DNA of 64,000 nucleotides. It comes from Asterias rubens. Taxonomy: Eukaryota; Echinodermata; Asteroidea; Forcipulatida; Asteriidae. The notes beneath the pieces are model-generated. The model was not told where the DNA came from. It did no database searches and saw only the letters and a list, made by a program, of their open reading frames with translations. The position numbers and the translations under genes were made by a program. The stretch is from NCBI RefSeq assembly GCF_902459465.1, contig NC_047062.1, forward strand, positions 26,653,866 through 26,717,865, in the 5' to 3' direction. How positions within the stretch are numbered: position 1 is the stretch's first letter; each line of letters opens with the position of its first letter. This document shows, one piece after another, positions 45,701-58,153 of the stretch.

Positions 45701-48700
45701 AAGTCTACTTGCCAAGGGTGGTTTCCAGACACGCTGATTGCATCATTACGGTTGAGATAACATGATACCAGTTATACATTTGACTGTCGCGTACCCAGTC
45801 TTGTCACGGTTAAGTACAATGAAAAAGTGAATCGCCAGACAAAGACCATTCCCTGTGTAGTGTGTGTTTGTTACGGCGTGTCTAGCTCGATGTTTGCACG
45901 AGTGAGAGTTTAGCGTGGGCAGGATCTTAATGAGTTTTTTTTAAGAATAGGCCTATAGATTCGCAATGGCATCTTCCAAAATCAGGAAACAGTCTTTTAA
46001 GAAGGAATACTCTGTGAAGTGGCCATTTATTTTACCTTCAATTAAGGATACTTTTACGGCAAGATGCCAGATTTGCTCTTGTGACATATCCATAGCACAT
46101 GGTGGAGCAACCGATATTGTCCTGCACATAAGCAGAAAGAAACACCGGGAAGCTGCCGAGGACGTCCGGTCCACCGCTAATATCACCTCAATGATGAGGC
46201 AGCGTACAGATTACTCTGTTACACGAGCAGAAACTTTGATGACCAACTTCTTCATCGAACATAACATCGCATTTGCAGCTGCGGATCATCTGACTGATCT
46301 GGTCAAAGTAATGTTTCCCGACAGTAACATTGCCTCAAAGTTTGCTTCTCGGCGCACCAAAACTTCTGCTATCGCCCGAACTCTTGGCCAAGAGGCGAAA
46401 GGTATGTTGTATTGTTTAAAAAGCTATTTAGATAACCTTAAGTTATATCTTATTTATTTATTTATTTTATTTAAATGACTGAATGTATTTAAGCTCTAAA
46501 TCAAAGGAAAAAAACCTTAATGCTCAATAAATTGAGTAGGCACTTAAAACCAGTCATAAACATTTACTTAATAAAATTATTGCAGACTCATTTTTAGGAA
46601 CAACTTGTTGATTTGCTGACTTATGAATTTCAGGTTTTTTGATGCTCGTTTTCTTTTTCAACAGCAAATATTGTCAAGAAGATCAGAGAAATTCCTTTCT
46701 CTATTTCTACTGATGGGAGCAGTGATAGGGGTGCCGATGAGCAGCTTTATCCAGTTATCGTTCGATATTTTGACAATGAAGTACAGCGTGTTGTTAGCGT
46801 TCTTCTAGAGATAGCAACATCTAAAGAAAGATCCACTGGCAAAAATATATTCCTCATGCTTGACAAAGTTCTCAAGGAAAATAACATCTCATGGAACAAG
46901 GTGTTGTGCTTCTCGGCAGACAACGCTGCTGTAATGACGGGTTCTATTAGTGGTACAGCTGCTTTCATCAGAAAAGCCATTCCAAATGCATACATCATGG
47001 GATGCCTCTGCCATCGGCTGCACCTAGCTGCTGAGAAAGGAGCAAAGCAGCTTACCTTTTCTCCTGAAGATCTGCTGATCCCAATATACTACTACCTTGA
47101 GAAATCGAGTAAGCGTCATAAGGAATTCAAACAGATTCAAATCATGTGCAGTGTAGAAACACACACCATTCTGAAACACATATGCACAAGGTGGTTATCA
47201 ATGGAGAGGGCACTGGGCAGATTATTGGAGCAGTGGGTTCCATTGCAAGTGTACTTCAAGGGGGATGCAGAATTAGGAACAAAGAAAAGGAAAGGTAGTG
47301 AGTCATGTGGCCCTAGTCAGGCAAAGAGAGTGAAAGTGACCAAAAGCTCAGCCAAAAATCCTTCCAGAAGTCTGACCAGCAATACTACAAGCAGCTCAAT
47401 TAAGAAATCCTCAACTTCAGTGACACATAGCTCAGCCAAAAATCCTTCCAGAAGTCTGACCAGCAATACTACAAGCAGCTCAATTAAGAAATCCTCAATT
47501 TCAGCGACACATAGCTCAGCCAAAACTACTTCCAGAAGTCTGACCAGCAATACTTCAAGCAGCTCAATGAAGAAATCCTCAACTTCAGTGACACATAGCT
47601 CAGCCAAAACTACTTCCAGAAGTCTGACCAGCAATACTGCAAGCAGCTCAATTAAGAAATCCTCAATTTCAGCGACACATAGCTCAGCCAAAACTACTTC
47701 CAGAAGTCTGACCAGCAATACTGCAAGCAGCTCAATTAAGAAATCCTCAATTTCAGCGACACATAGCTCAGCCAAAACTACTTCCAGAAGTCTGACCAGC
47801 AATACTTCAAGCAGCTCAATGAAGAAATCCTCAACTTCAGTGACACATAGCTCAGCCAAAACTACTTCCAGAAGTCTGACCAGCAATACTGCAAGCAGCT
47901 CAATGAAGAAATCCGCAACTTCAGCGACACATAGCTCAGCCAAAACTACTTCCAGAAGTCTGACCAGCAATACTGCAAGCAGCTCAATGAAGAAATCATC
48001 AACTTCAGCGACACATACATGTAGCTCAGCCAAAACTACTTGCAGTAATAAAAGTAATAAGGAAGCAGTGCAAACTATAAGCAAAGCTGGTGAGATATAT
48101 GCCAAACTGAATAACAAGTACAAAATGTACTGCATCTTTCTCCTGAACACTATTCCGATGTTCAATAGACTTAATGTAGAATTGCAAGAGGAGGCCCCTA
48201 AAATACATCTTGTGCATGAGAAATTGCAAAACTTTCTACGAGATGTCATGGTTCGCTTTGTGAAGCCTTGTGTACTAGCAAGTGCCATTAGTCTTGAGCA
48301 ATGTGAATACAAAGTTGTTGATAACCAGAAATTAGATGATGAACTAATTCTTGGACAGTCAGTGAGGGAGTTTCTGGCATCAGGACAACTTTCTTCAATA
48401 GAAGTGGCAGAATTCTTCACTTCCGTGAGAAATTATTATGTGACCGTCTGCAATTATGTGATTCAGACATTTCCCTTGAAGGATGAAGTCCTTCTTAATG
48501 CATGTGTGGCAGATCCAAGTAGGAGATTGTCCACGAAGTTTAGCTCAGTAGCCTACTTTGTGAAGAGGTTTCACTATATGGAAGACAAGATGGATGCACT
48601 GGAAGAAGAGTTTGGTCAGTTTCAGGTAGATCCACTTGAATCTCTAGTGCTAGACCAAAGAGTTGATACAGTGTGGATGGAGATATCTGGTATCAAAGAC

Positions 48701-51700
48701 AAAACAACTGGCAAGGAGAAATACTTGTACCTCTCCAAGATCATGGTAATGATCCTGTCTCTTGCACACAGCAATGCCGAGGATGAACGTCTTTTCAGCC
48801 TTGTGAGAAAAAATGCAACAGACTTCAGACCCAACTTATCCACACAGACTCTCTCCGACTTTCTTACTCAAAAAATGTACAGCCAAGCAAAAAAAGTAGT
48901 TTGTCATAAAATGACCCTGGACGACCAACTTTTGGTAAAATGCAAGCAGGCAGCCAGAACCTACAATAGGCAATAGACAACAAACTTTTGTTGCACCAGA
49001 TATGAACAATGTGATTAAAAGACTGTATAATGTAGGGCTTTTTTTTAACTTGAATGTGACCTCAATCAGATGAAAGTTTTGTGCGGGATGGATTTTTGGC
49101 GTTGATATTGGCGTAAGTCTTTTTCTTTTTTTTATGTAATTGCCGTTTTCAAAAAATACTATTTTTGTCTTGAAAATACTATTTTTTGTTCTTTGGAGTA
49201 CTATTTTTTGGAGACAGAGGTTGGCATCTCTGTATTTCCCATGTTAACATGATATCTGTGTTTTCAAATAAAATTTTCGTTTTATGTTATTTTTTTTAAA
49301 AACTTATACAAGCAAAAATTGTTTTAAAAAAATCAACAATAAAATCATGTATGTTTCTGTCAAGGTTTGAAACCAATAGTTGTTGATGGTTTGATAACAT
49401 TAGATCACATTTTATTCTTCCCACAGTTTGAATCTAACGATAGACTGTCGGAGAAGTACCAGTCTTACTGAAGAGTATTTGGACTGGGCCTTCAACCTCA
49501 CCAAGAAAAACATGCAAACACTGTAAGTATAAAATTGACGCAGTCAAGGGCTCAATCCAGAATTTTAGTGAGTGAAGTCCCTAGAAGTCTCAAGTCAAGT
49601 CCTAGTCTCACCAAACATGGCATGTTGACAGACTACCACCAAACATGCACACAAACTCAAATGCCAGTGAAGAAGACTGCTACTGCATGTCGTGTAAGGA
49701 GCTTTGCACAATGTTTTGTCCTCCAAAGCGAACTGGTCAAGTCAAATCCAATTAGGTTATGTTTATCAAGACCCACACTTTTAAAACTAAAATCTGTTAA
49801 CTGATGATGATGTCGTATGCTATTCTGATCTCATTCTGAACTCCATAAGCCAGTTTACAGCTGGGTACTTGGCCATTTGAAGGGCTTCGATGCCACCATC
49901 AAGGTGAGAGAGTGGGAAGTCAGCTATCACATGGCGCATCGTCTGGGTTTAGCCACTGTCACAAAGCAGAGATGCAAGGTAGCCCCATTTGTGTAGGCTG
50001 CTGTGGCATGGCCCTGCATCGGTACGAATTTAGTTCACCAAAAGGCTTTCTGTTAACTCAAGCCTCTTTTATTTCAGCTATGAGAATGGAAACAGTGGTT
50101 GGAAGTCATGGGAGAAGAAAGAAGAATTGACTGATGAGAGGGCATGGTACCTGATAGCTAAGGATGCTGAGGGTACATCTGTAGGCTTCGTACACTTCCG
50201 ATTTGATTTGGATTTTGAAGAGGAGGTTGTTTATTGGTAAGAATATATTGTTGTTGTGAATCAATGAATCGTTGATATTATTAATACTGGTGCTAGTTGA
50301 ACTAAGAACGATTTCTTGAAAAATTCCATATGAATCTTACCATTTCCTGGCAAAGCAGGAGAAGTAAATGTGTACAAAATATGAAGTTCTTATTTTTCAT
50401 GAAGTTCTTGAACCCCAGAACTTCAACTGCACCTGTTTTTTTGTTTTACAAGAACCAAAATTTAATGAATAAAGGATAAAGAATTTATTTTATTTTTTTA
50501 CACTTCAACTGATGTGTAGTAAGCACTGTATACTCGATACTTTTCCAAAATTCATGTGAACAAAATCCACAGGAAATTCACCCGATTGTGAGTTCAACCC
50601 ACCATTGTGTTGCTAGCGGAAATGTGTACCACTAGCCCACCGAGCTAGCCTGGTGGTTAGAGGCAGTTTGAATCCTCAGTTTTAGCAGCATGTATCGGAA
50701 CAATTTTATACATGTTAAAGGCACTTTGACACTTACCAAAGGTGTCCAGTGTCTTTAATGTTGCATTGCAAATAAAGATTATAATTTGTTTTTTACCATT
50801 ACTCTTTACCGTTTTGAAGGGCCCAAGACCTCGGCCATGTTGGTTTGAGTCAAAACTGGACTACAATGTATCAACAAATAAATCTTTGTTTGTTATCAAA
50901 AGAGATTGTCAATGTAATCTGAGGAGGTTTGTTGTTGTTATTTTTCAGTTATGAGATTCAGCTGACTGAAGGCATAAGAAGGAAAGGTTTAGGCAAGTTC
51001 CTCATGCAGATACTCTCTCTGGTTGCTCACAAGTAAGTTCATTCTTCTTCAGTTGCATCATTGGTTTTCTATTGATAATCAGTAATAATAATAATAATCA
51101 ATTTTTATACAGTACTTTTTCATAGCCTGAAGTGCGCCTCAAAGCACTTCCAACATTATTACCCCTGGTCACTGGGCCTTAAATCTTCCCTTGAACCATC
51201 TCAGCTCCCTGAGGAGTATACAGTAATCAAACTTTACAATTTATGTATAGTGAAGATATTACATTCCATATGATATCATGTTGATGATCGTATTGAAGGG
51301 TAAGACAGTAGGAGAGTTGACTGTGTCATTTAATGTCTACATGATAACATATTATTGCATGCTGGCAGAGTTTATCCATCATTCATAAATATCTCAGATA
51401 GTTTCGCTATTCCTATTGGTGGAAAGCGCGTCACGTGGGGGTGTTTAAACAAATGATAATGACCAGCTGGGGTTGTTTATAACCAGTTGTTTTCGGATAC
51501 GTTTAGATGCATACTTCGCGCCAGTCTTGGTGCAAGTCGCTTCTTATTATGGGTGATGCAGGCACTTTTGGTGAGTTTGCCGTGCACGAATGCATATCCG
51601 AAAACTGTCTCAGTCATAAAAATGCAACACACGTACAGAGCTCCAGGACGTCGGAAATTTGATAAGTTTTACAGAGTTTCTTACTCTTTTACGCCTTTTA

Positions 51701-53627
51701 ACCAAAAGGCATTAAGGAATGGGAATGAAAGAGTAGTGACTCGTTATTAAACTGCCGTTTAAAATCTTCCAGGGTCCTGGCCAGGTGAGGGCCAAGAGTC
51801 GGGCTTTTATCGCCAACCATGACCCTGCAAGGTTTTAAACGGCAGTTTAAGAACTCGTCGCTACCCTTTTATTCCCTTATTCAAAACCACAGTGTCTGAT
51901 AAACAGTTTGCTGTATGTCTTTGTACTATGTAGATGCATACGTTAATTTAAAGGCCTGGACACGTTTGATAATTGTCAAAGACCAGTCTTCTCACTTGGT
52001 GTATCTCAACATATGCACAAAATAACAAGCCTGTGAAAATTTGGGCTCAATTGGTCATCGAAGTTGCGAGAAAATGATGAAAGAAAAAGTACCCTTGTTG
52101 GACGAACTTGTGTGCTTTCAGATAGGAATAAAAGACTTCTGGCTAGAAGTCTTTTAATATTTTAGTGAGAAATTACCTCTTTCTTAAAAAATACGTTACT
52201 TCAGAGAAATACGTTTCCTACAATGTTTTATACTATCAACAGCTCTCCAATGCTTGTTACCAAGTAAGTTTTTAAGTCAATATTGGTTTTCAGTAATTAC
52301 CAAACGTGTACCTTCCCTTAAAGCGACAAATTTTATTTTAAGCGACTCGATCTATAAATCGACATTGCAAGCTATTATTTAAGAATAATATATGTAGTTT
52401 TGTGATTTTCAAGAATTATTTTTTATTTTCCCCCTTGCAGAACACAAATGAGGAAAGTTATGCTGACTGTATTTAAGGACAATACCTCTGCCTATGGATT
52501 CTTTAAGAATGTCCTCAAGTAAGTCTTTATTTTACATCCTCTGATATTGTTAGCTTCCAAAATTAAGATACAGAGACGCAAAAATGTAAACTCGTGTCTT
52601 CAAGTAGTGCCCCCTTCCCAGAAACCTTTATGACGGAGACAGATAATAAAAAATAGTTCTGTTTTCAAGAATGTACAAACTGCAGAGTAACAAAAGAAAC
52701 CCTGACAATGCCCCTGTCTGACCAGTGGGATTAGATAGAGACCTCCTGCAGGACGGGACAGCCGAATAACGAGCGGGATTAGATCTCTTTGTACAGAACG
52801 TGCGATACCGCCACTCTGCATTGTTGCCTGCGTGCAAAGATGAATCATTGGAGACAAGAATTGCAAAAGTACACAGTTTTTGCATGCGCAGTGTGTTTCC
52901 TTTGTCTTTCATGGATGCGCACATGGTACAAACGAATGCGTTGTTTTTCCAGTTCTTTTTGGTTTTTTTACATGAAAATCGGGGTTGTAGAAGGTGAGTT
53001 GTGATCGACTTCTTCATCTTCATTTGTGGTGTTATCATGGAAATATCATACCATATTTTTACATTTTTTGCAATTTTCCGGCAGTTCAATAATTGGGTAT
53101 TAGCACATGAGGGTGGATGTATTCAATTGTGTGCATCGTTTAGGTGTCCCAATGGCGTCCACAAATTTTATCGCTTCTCCAAAAAGTAGTTTTTCTTTAT
53201 TATATCCATACAACATACGACGCCATAGTTGCATAAAGAACCAAGTGGGCACGCGCAAACTCACAGACGCCAGTTCGCCCATTGTTTGTATAAGGTATGT
53301 GGGTGATTACGAGGTGTTGTTAAACGACCGCTGTACCACGGGTTCGGCTTTTGAAGTCCCTTCGTGCGAGCTCCTTCTCTTCCTTCCTCCACGGTGGAAC
53401 TGTGCCAGACAAATTGCAAACATTATTCACAGGATTTGCTTTATGATTTCTTGTTGATCCTTTGCAGTTTTGATGTTGACGAGACGTCACCAAGTTTATA
53501 TGACCCCATGAATGAAGAGGATTACGACTATGAAATTATGAGCAAAGAAATACCACTGAAGAAGACCAACAACCCTGAGGGAGCTGTTTCAACGCAGTCA
53601 ACACCCGTCGTACAAGCTACTGCATAG
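42777..53627 (+). CDS. NAA40: N-alpha-acetyltransferase 40 (NatD)
   Basis: Eight coding exons: 42777-42782, 44143-44187, 44866-44969, 49427-49522, 50078-50236, 50949-51032, 52441-52518, 53468-53627. Joined they give 243 residues in frame (human about 237). NAA40 transfers acetyl from acetyl-CoA to the N-terminus of histones H4 and H2A. Diagnostic blocks: MGRKSAKGKEKK at the N-terminus (the first exon codes only Met-Gly), FKKYNRNGLNLTIDCRR, DWAFNLTKKNMQTLYE, DERAWYLIA, FVHFRFD, and RRKGLGKFLMQIL, the acetyl-CoA-binding R-x-x-G-x-G loop of the GNAT fold. The last conserved part is QMRKVMLTVFK followed by DEDYDYEI-like acidic sequence (NEEDYDYEIMS). The C-terminal tail differs from vertebrates. 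Intron 3 carries a complete hAT transposon, intron 6 foldback repeats and a MITE. A possible AATAAA is at 55003-55008. Confidence 0.95.
43831..43958. repeat. inverted repeat in NAA40 intron 2
   Basis: TATGGCGCCACCACTTTTTC faces GAAAAAGTGGTGGCGCCATA across about 75 bp, with CTTTCCG / CGGAAA at the outer edges. Likely a small foldback element. Confidence 0.85.
44460..44790 (+). mobile_element. tRNA-derived SINE in NAA40 intron 2
   Basis: The head has an A-box-like TGGCCAAGAGG near 44468 and a B-box-like GGATCCGATTCC near 44526. The body contains CCTTGAGCAAGATGCTTCTC and CTCCCCAGGGAGCTGAGA. It ends in GTAAAGCGCATTGAGACGG and an AT-rich tail, a 3' end common to several metazoan SINE/LINE pairs. 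Sense to the gene. Confidence 0.7.
45966..48976 (+). CDS. hAT-family transposase, intact, with internal 28-residue repeats
   Basis: Two exons, 45966-46401 and 46665-48976, with a 263-bp GT-AG intron; joined 915 residues without a stop. The intron model is supported because it fuses LGQEAKA to NIVKKIREIPF in frame. Residues about 15-60 form a BED-like zinc finger (CQIC ... HISRKKH). The RNase H-like core shows STDGSSD (Asp162), CFSADNAAVMTG (Asp231), CHRLHLAAEKG and RWLSMERALG. The C-terminus has the hAT dimerisation motif HSNAEDERLFSLVRKN (Glu about 851-853). Residues about 372-595 are eight tandem 28-residue units rich in Ser, Thr and Lys, in a position where hAT proteins carry a variable insertion domain. 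It would cut and paste this element; activity is inference. Confidence 0.92.
47342..48013 (+). repeat. in-frame 84-bp minisatellite inside the hAT transposase
   Basis: Eight head-to-tail 84-bp units coding for 28 residues each (HSSAKTTSRSLTSNTASSSI then KKSSISAT), with a truncated ninth. Units alternate between a few variants (NP/TT, SIKK/SMKK, ISAT/TSVT), suggesting duplication of multi-unit blocks. The complementary strand also stays open for 367 codons, only because of the repeat. Confidence 0.95.
50500..50720 (-). mobile_element. tRNA-derived SINE fragment in NAA40 intron 5
   Basis: On the minus strand it has GCTCGGTGGGCTAGTGGTA (A-box region) and GGGTTGAACTC (B-box region). AGCACTGTATACTCGATAC at the + strand left end matches the element at 38340-38690. 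Confidence 0.65.
51075..51225 (-). mobile_element. SINE 3' half with (ATT)n tail, NAA40 intron 6
   Basis: Minus-strand sequence runs CTCCTCAGGGAGCTGAGA, GACCAGGGGTAATAATG, GTGCTTTGAGGCGCAC and ends in an (ATT)n microsatellite (about 51082-51100). It parallels the 3' half of the SINE at 44640-44790. Confidence 0.65.
51385..51890. mobile_element. foldback element related to the one in lipase 1 intron 2
   Basis: Begins with TCAGATAGTTTCGCTATTCC and CGCGTCACGTGGG, as at 5160-5205. It contains TTGCATTTTT-type and GACGTC blocks shared in inverted orientation with 4915-5040, and ends with a hairpin at 51749-51850 (AAACTGCCGTTTAAAA / TTTTAAACGGCAGTTT). Confidence 0.75.
51952..52317. mobile_element. 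TTAA-flanked MITE, NAA40 intron 6
   Basis: Flanked by TTAA (51948-51951 and 52318-52321) with ends AGGCCTGGACACGTTTG / CAAACGTGTACCTTCCC. Internal CAAAGACCAGTCTTCTCACT and GTATCTCAACATATGCA are shared with 32646 and 57648. Confidence 0.85.
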
Positions 53628-56600
53628 ACCAAAACAATCTCGTACAAATCCTAGTATGAAAGACTTAGTGACAGACTTTGTAATTAAAGTGTTTCCTTCT
53701 GTCTCAACCACTAAGAGTGTTCTGATGGCAGAGTCATCAGAGTGTGGTTGACATTTGTGTCCCTTGGCAATTATTGCTTCTCATGACCATTGTGTAAATA
53801 AGTACAGAATATTGATGTAAGTGACTGGCACATCCTTTGCCATGTGGTTGTCGGTGCTGCATATTGCTGAGGAGTGGAGATAGTTTCAAGGATGATTAAG
53901 GTGTATGTTGCAGAGGGTTAGTAATAATTCGTATAATGAACATTGGTGTTGAATTGCTTAACCATTAGAAAGGCTTAATCAACAAGTTTTCCTACAGACG
54001 TTATTGTGAAACTAGACAGGAATATTCAGACCCCAGTCTGGAATGCAAGCATGTTGCCATCTTGATGTTAATAACGCACTCTATTAAGACGTTATTGTGA
54101 AACTAGACAGGAATATTCAGACCCCAGTCTGGAATGCAAGCATGTTGCCATCTTGGTGTTAGACCCCAGTCTGGAATGCAAGCATGTTGCCATCTTGGTG
54201 TTAGACCCCAGTCTGGAATGCAAGCATGTTGCCATCTTGGTGTTAATAACGCACTCTATTTACACCTTTACTTTCAGTGCATGACTAGGTATTCCAGTGC
54301 CTCTATAGACTCCAAAGATGTTAAAACACAAATATGAGTTTTGGTCCTTTGGGGTAAAAAGGAACATTTTCAAGGGCGAAGGTTCAAGGGCTACACCTAC
54401 ATGTATAGGCTTTACATTTTGCTGATTTTTCTAGAGGGCAAAACAAGCAGAATTCAGATTAAAGTAGGAAAAATATCATGCCTGTATATACCATAAGAGT
54501 TAAGTACGGAAACCCTTCATTTTGTCTTGGAACGTTGTTCGTGTTGGAGGAAACCCTGTCCAAATTCAACATTGACTAATATATTCAATAAAACACAAAT
54601 AGTCAGGTTGCTCTAGTTTTTGTGCATTAATTTTTAGATTAAGATTATCTAAGTTCAAGTCTTATTACATTACTTGTGCTTACAGTAGACCTTATGCATC
54701 GACATTATCCAGCCACCATCTTGGAGGTTAAACGATGACATATCAATCAAAACGGAACAGGTTTGTACGCACTGCACACAGGTTTGGCCAATGAACTGCC
54801 GCTTCTTTACCTCTAAATGGAAGTGCCCTACTGAAATAACATGTGCATAAGGTCTAAACAAAAAACCTGTTGGATAGACTGCCATTGCTAAGATCATTAA
54901 TGGAAACATGGCGTCAGATCACAGTGGCTAGCTGTCATGTAAGACTAATTTTGGAAACCAATTAACTTTTAGTATTAGATATATTTTATAATTACTGAAT
55001 GAAATAAAGAAGTTTTTACTAAACCTTCTGTCTGTTTTTTTATTTTATTGGAAACCTTTCACATTTTTCAAATGAAAATCCACTCTGCACAGATATATAT
55101 TTACTCCTCATATAATATGCTTGAATAAAAAAAAAACATGTTACACCACTACTACTAAACAAATATCCAACCTGGGCCAACAAAACGCACAAGACTGTCT
55201 TAAAAATATTCAAACATTAATGATCTCAGTACTCCCTTTCTCCCCAACTACTGACAAACATTTCATAAACAATTTTATTTGGGGTGCCATTCTCTGGTCC
55301 GAGTTAAGTACTGTATACTTGGTGCCCCCCCCCCCTCCCACATCCCACAAGTTCAGCAAAATTAACACAGAATGTGTGGGTCATGGGTTCGACTCCCACC
55401 AAGGTAGTATGCCTGTGGTGTTTGTTTTAATGCAAAACTTGGGAAAGCACAAAGTATCCAGAGCTTAACACTCGGTGGAGTATAGTACAACCCCAAAAAT
55501 CTATATTCCCGATACACTTATTATGTCTATTAAAATCCCGGCATCTTTGGCACGCTAAATATTATGTGATGTTCCCCTGTAAAAGGCCAGCATATATACA
55601 GCAAGCTGTAATCCAATATAATGTATATGTCAACATGTTCAGAGCTACTGTGAACCATTTATCAGTGTGTTTGATGTCACCTAGCATGTACAATTTCCCG
55701 TTTAGAGACGCACCTTTGCCTTTTGTTGTCCTAGCTTCAACCGAGGAAAAATCCTGATACCTTAAAACCCTAACCATACTGACCAAACATACATCTTAAA
55801 ATTCATAAAAATAAAACTTATGTTTTTTTTTCTTCTAAAATTCTTGTAAAGGCACTTCAGTAAATAAATTCTACTACATCTATAACACTTTAACCCATAT
55901 ATATGTATAACAGAAAAATCTATGAAGAATTTGGAGTTAATTTGGTGTGAAGTGTGGCTCCTTTTTCAAGCAAAGACGATAAGAATAGTTATATTCTTAA
56001 CAAAGAACCATACTATTTTCATTCTACTTGTACTATTTGATTACATTTAATTGAATGGAAGAAAACCCAAAAGGCAGCATAAATATAAAGCATTGTAATT
56101 TTAATTGATCATTAGTCATTCTTGAAGAAAAACACCTACATTTTTAACACATACACATTGCCTCCTAATAAGGAGGCAATAACACTGAAAGAAGCAGCTT
56201 ACCGTGGAATTATGCAGACCCATATATTAACATTGAGTAGTTTCAGTCTGAAATCTCATTGAGCAAACTAACACCACTAGGATGCGGGTAAGACAGAATC
56301 ACCAATCATTCAGTGCCGCAAAAAAAGGACTGTTATGTCTGCTGCCGCCAGCATTATAAAAGTCTCCCATTGCTGTTGTTTATCATACTGCAGCATTAAA
56401 AAAACACAGTACCAGTACATGGGCTTTTTTAAGGCCCTAGAATTTTTTTTTTTCTGCCATGTATTTTATCAGTGATGAACCTTCAACTTATCACAATAAA
56501 CCTTGCCATGTCTAAAAACATGACTTGTACATGTATTAATGCGATAGATTTGCATATATGGTATTTAAAACTATTGACTTCCTAGCTCTACATTGACCCC

Positions 56601-57643
56601 CCCCCCCCCCCATGAACATAACCGCACAGTGATTGTTCTGTTTTTCAGTCTGACATTAATTTTTATTAGGTGAATATAAGTAGCAATTTTTTTCTGATCA
56701 TTAATTCACTAGAATTAAACGTGCAAGCTTTAGTTTTATTTACTTCTTAAATGTTCACTTCATTTAGTGTCCAGCACCTAGGAAAGTCATCTGTGCACTA
56801 AATCAAAACATCTTCATGATATCTTAATGGTGCATTTTGACTGCAGTAATACCAGATTGTTGAACAAGGAATCCCTTTGTGTGTACCCAGTTTAACAAAT
56901 AACAACGTTGTGGGGACCTTCCATTGTGGAAAAGTCCACACAGCCTTGTGTTTGACAGTTTTGGGGTTTTTTATACACGAAGAAAACAATGATAAAGTGG
57001 TTTACATCTTTACACTTGGCCAATTCTAAATAAAGTAAAAAAAACCATGGATTTAATTAGGCAATAGTCAATTACAGTTGGGTTAGTTATTCTAACACAT
57101 TTTCAGCCGATTTGGTGAAAATTGATGTAGCGTTTTAGCTGAACTGAATCTTAACAGTGAATTTCATTGAAAAGAAAATTCCAGAAAAAAAATGAAGACA
57201 TTTCATCCTGTATGATTTGTTTTCATTTGTATGATATTATTATATTGAAGTATAACAAGTAAACAGAGCATTGCACACTGTGTTAATGTGGGCTATTGAA
57301 TTCTTAACAGCAAATGGAACACACTCAAGATTCTAATCAATTTTACCACTCTACAAAATTCCCACACTGGAACATTCCATAAAATCTAATTAATAAAAAG
57401 TGTGTGAAACAGTTAAGGATTTGTTGTTTGTTAAACCTTTTAGAGACCGTGCTTTCTTGTTAATCACACAATATACCAAAATATTAAATTGATAAAAACA
57501 TTTCTTTTTGAAATAACCATTTCAAACAGGTAAAACATGATTTGGAATAATAATATAGCGTAAAACTTGATCTCTAAAAGGTCAAACCCTAAAGAATAAT
57601 GTAACTAAGGTCAAGAATAATGTTATTAGGGTGAATGTTTGTG
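53628..57643. other. NAA40 3' UTR and gene-poor AT-rich DNA
   Basis: Includes a SINE-like fragment near 53700-53890, the 42-bp repeat cluster at 54000-54250, a candidate polyadenylation signal AATAAA at 55003-55008, and C-runs at 55326 and 56599. No conserved reading frame on either strand. Part may be the 3' UTR of the adenylosuccinate synthetase gene, transcribed from the right. Confidence 0.5.
53995..54250 (+). repeat. 42-bp tandem repeats within a larger duplication
   Basis: Four copies of AGACCCCAGTCTGGAATGCA followed by AGCATGTTGCCATCTTGRTG. The first two units also share about 40 bp of upstream sequence (GACGTTATTGTGAAACTAGA), so a duplication of about 92 bp was followed by expansion of the 42-bp part. 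Non-coding, 3' of NAA40. Confidence 0.9.
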
Positions 57644-57647
57644 TTAA

Positions 57648-58033
57648 AGACAGTGGATACTATTAGTAAATTGTCAAAGACCAGTCTTCTCACTAGGTGT
57701 ATCTCAACATATGCATACAAAAACGGACCTGTGAAAATTTGAGCTTGATTGGTCGTTGGAGTTGCGAGATAACTATGAAAGAAAAAAACACCCTTGTCAC
57801 ACAAAGTTGTGTGCTTTCAGATGCTTGATTTCGAGACCTCAAATTCTAAACTTTGGAGGTCTCGAAATCAAATTCGTGAAAAATTACTTCTTTCTTGTAA
57901 ACTACGTCACTCACTTAAGAGGGAGCCGTTTCTCAAAATGTTTTAAACTATCAACCTCTCCCCACTACTCGTTACCAAGTAAGGTTTTATGCTAATAACT
58001 ATTTTGAGTAATAACCAATAGTGTCCACTGCCT
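57648..58033. mobile_element. TTAA-flanked foldback MITE
   Basis: Flanked by TTAA at 57644-57647 and 58034-58037; ends AGACAGTGGATACTATTAGT / ACCAATAGTGTCCACTGCCT. The central hairpin is GATTTCGAGACCTCA / GAGGTCTCGAAATC. Confidence 0.9.
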
Positions 58034-58153
58034 TTAATGGTTGAATTTAATAACTGTTTCAAGAGGTTTTATAAACAAAAGCAAAAGGGTACATGAGGAA
58101 ATGCTACCATTTCAGAGTATGTATACAAACACTATAACAGTGTTGGGTGTTAA

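Larger units (their letters stand above)
45245..49232 (+). mobile_element. complete hAT DNA transposon in NAA40 intron 3
   Basis: About 4.0 kb bounded by terminal inverted repeats CAGAGATGCCAA / TTGGCATCTCTG. A direct repeat TATTTCC adjoins both ends (45239-45245 and 49233-49239). hAT elements make 8-bp duplications, so one base is ambiguous or mutated. Subterminal TACGAT repeats lie at left (45258-45335) and AATACTATTTTT repeats at right (49157-49212). The element carries one intact transposase gene in the same direction as NAA40. Confidence 0.88.

Noticed and set aside
47317-48420. 367-codon minus-strand reading frame
   Set aside because: It is the complement of the 84-bp repeats in the hAT transposase; the repeat length being a multiple of three keeps it open. 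Its Leu/Glu-rich product is an artefact.
52600-53457. Overlapping frames of 116-153 codons on both strands in NAA40 intron 7
   Set aside because: Intronic, with no recognisable domain; probably repeat-derived sequence.
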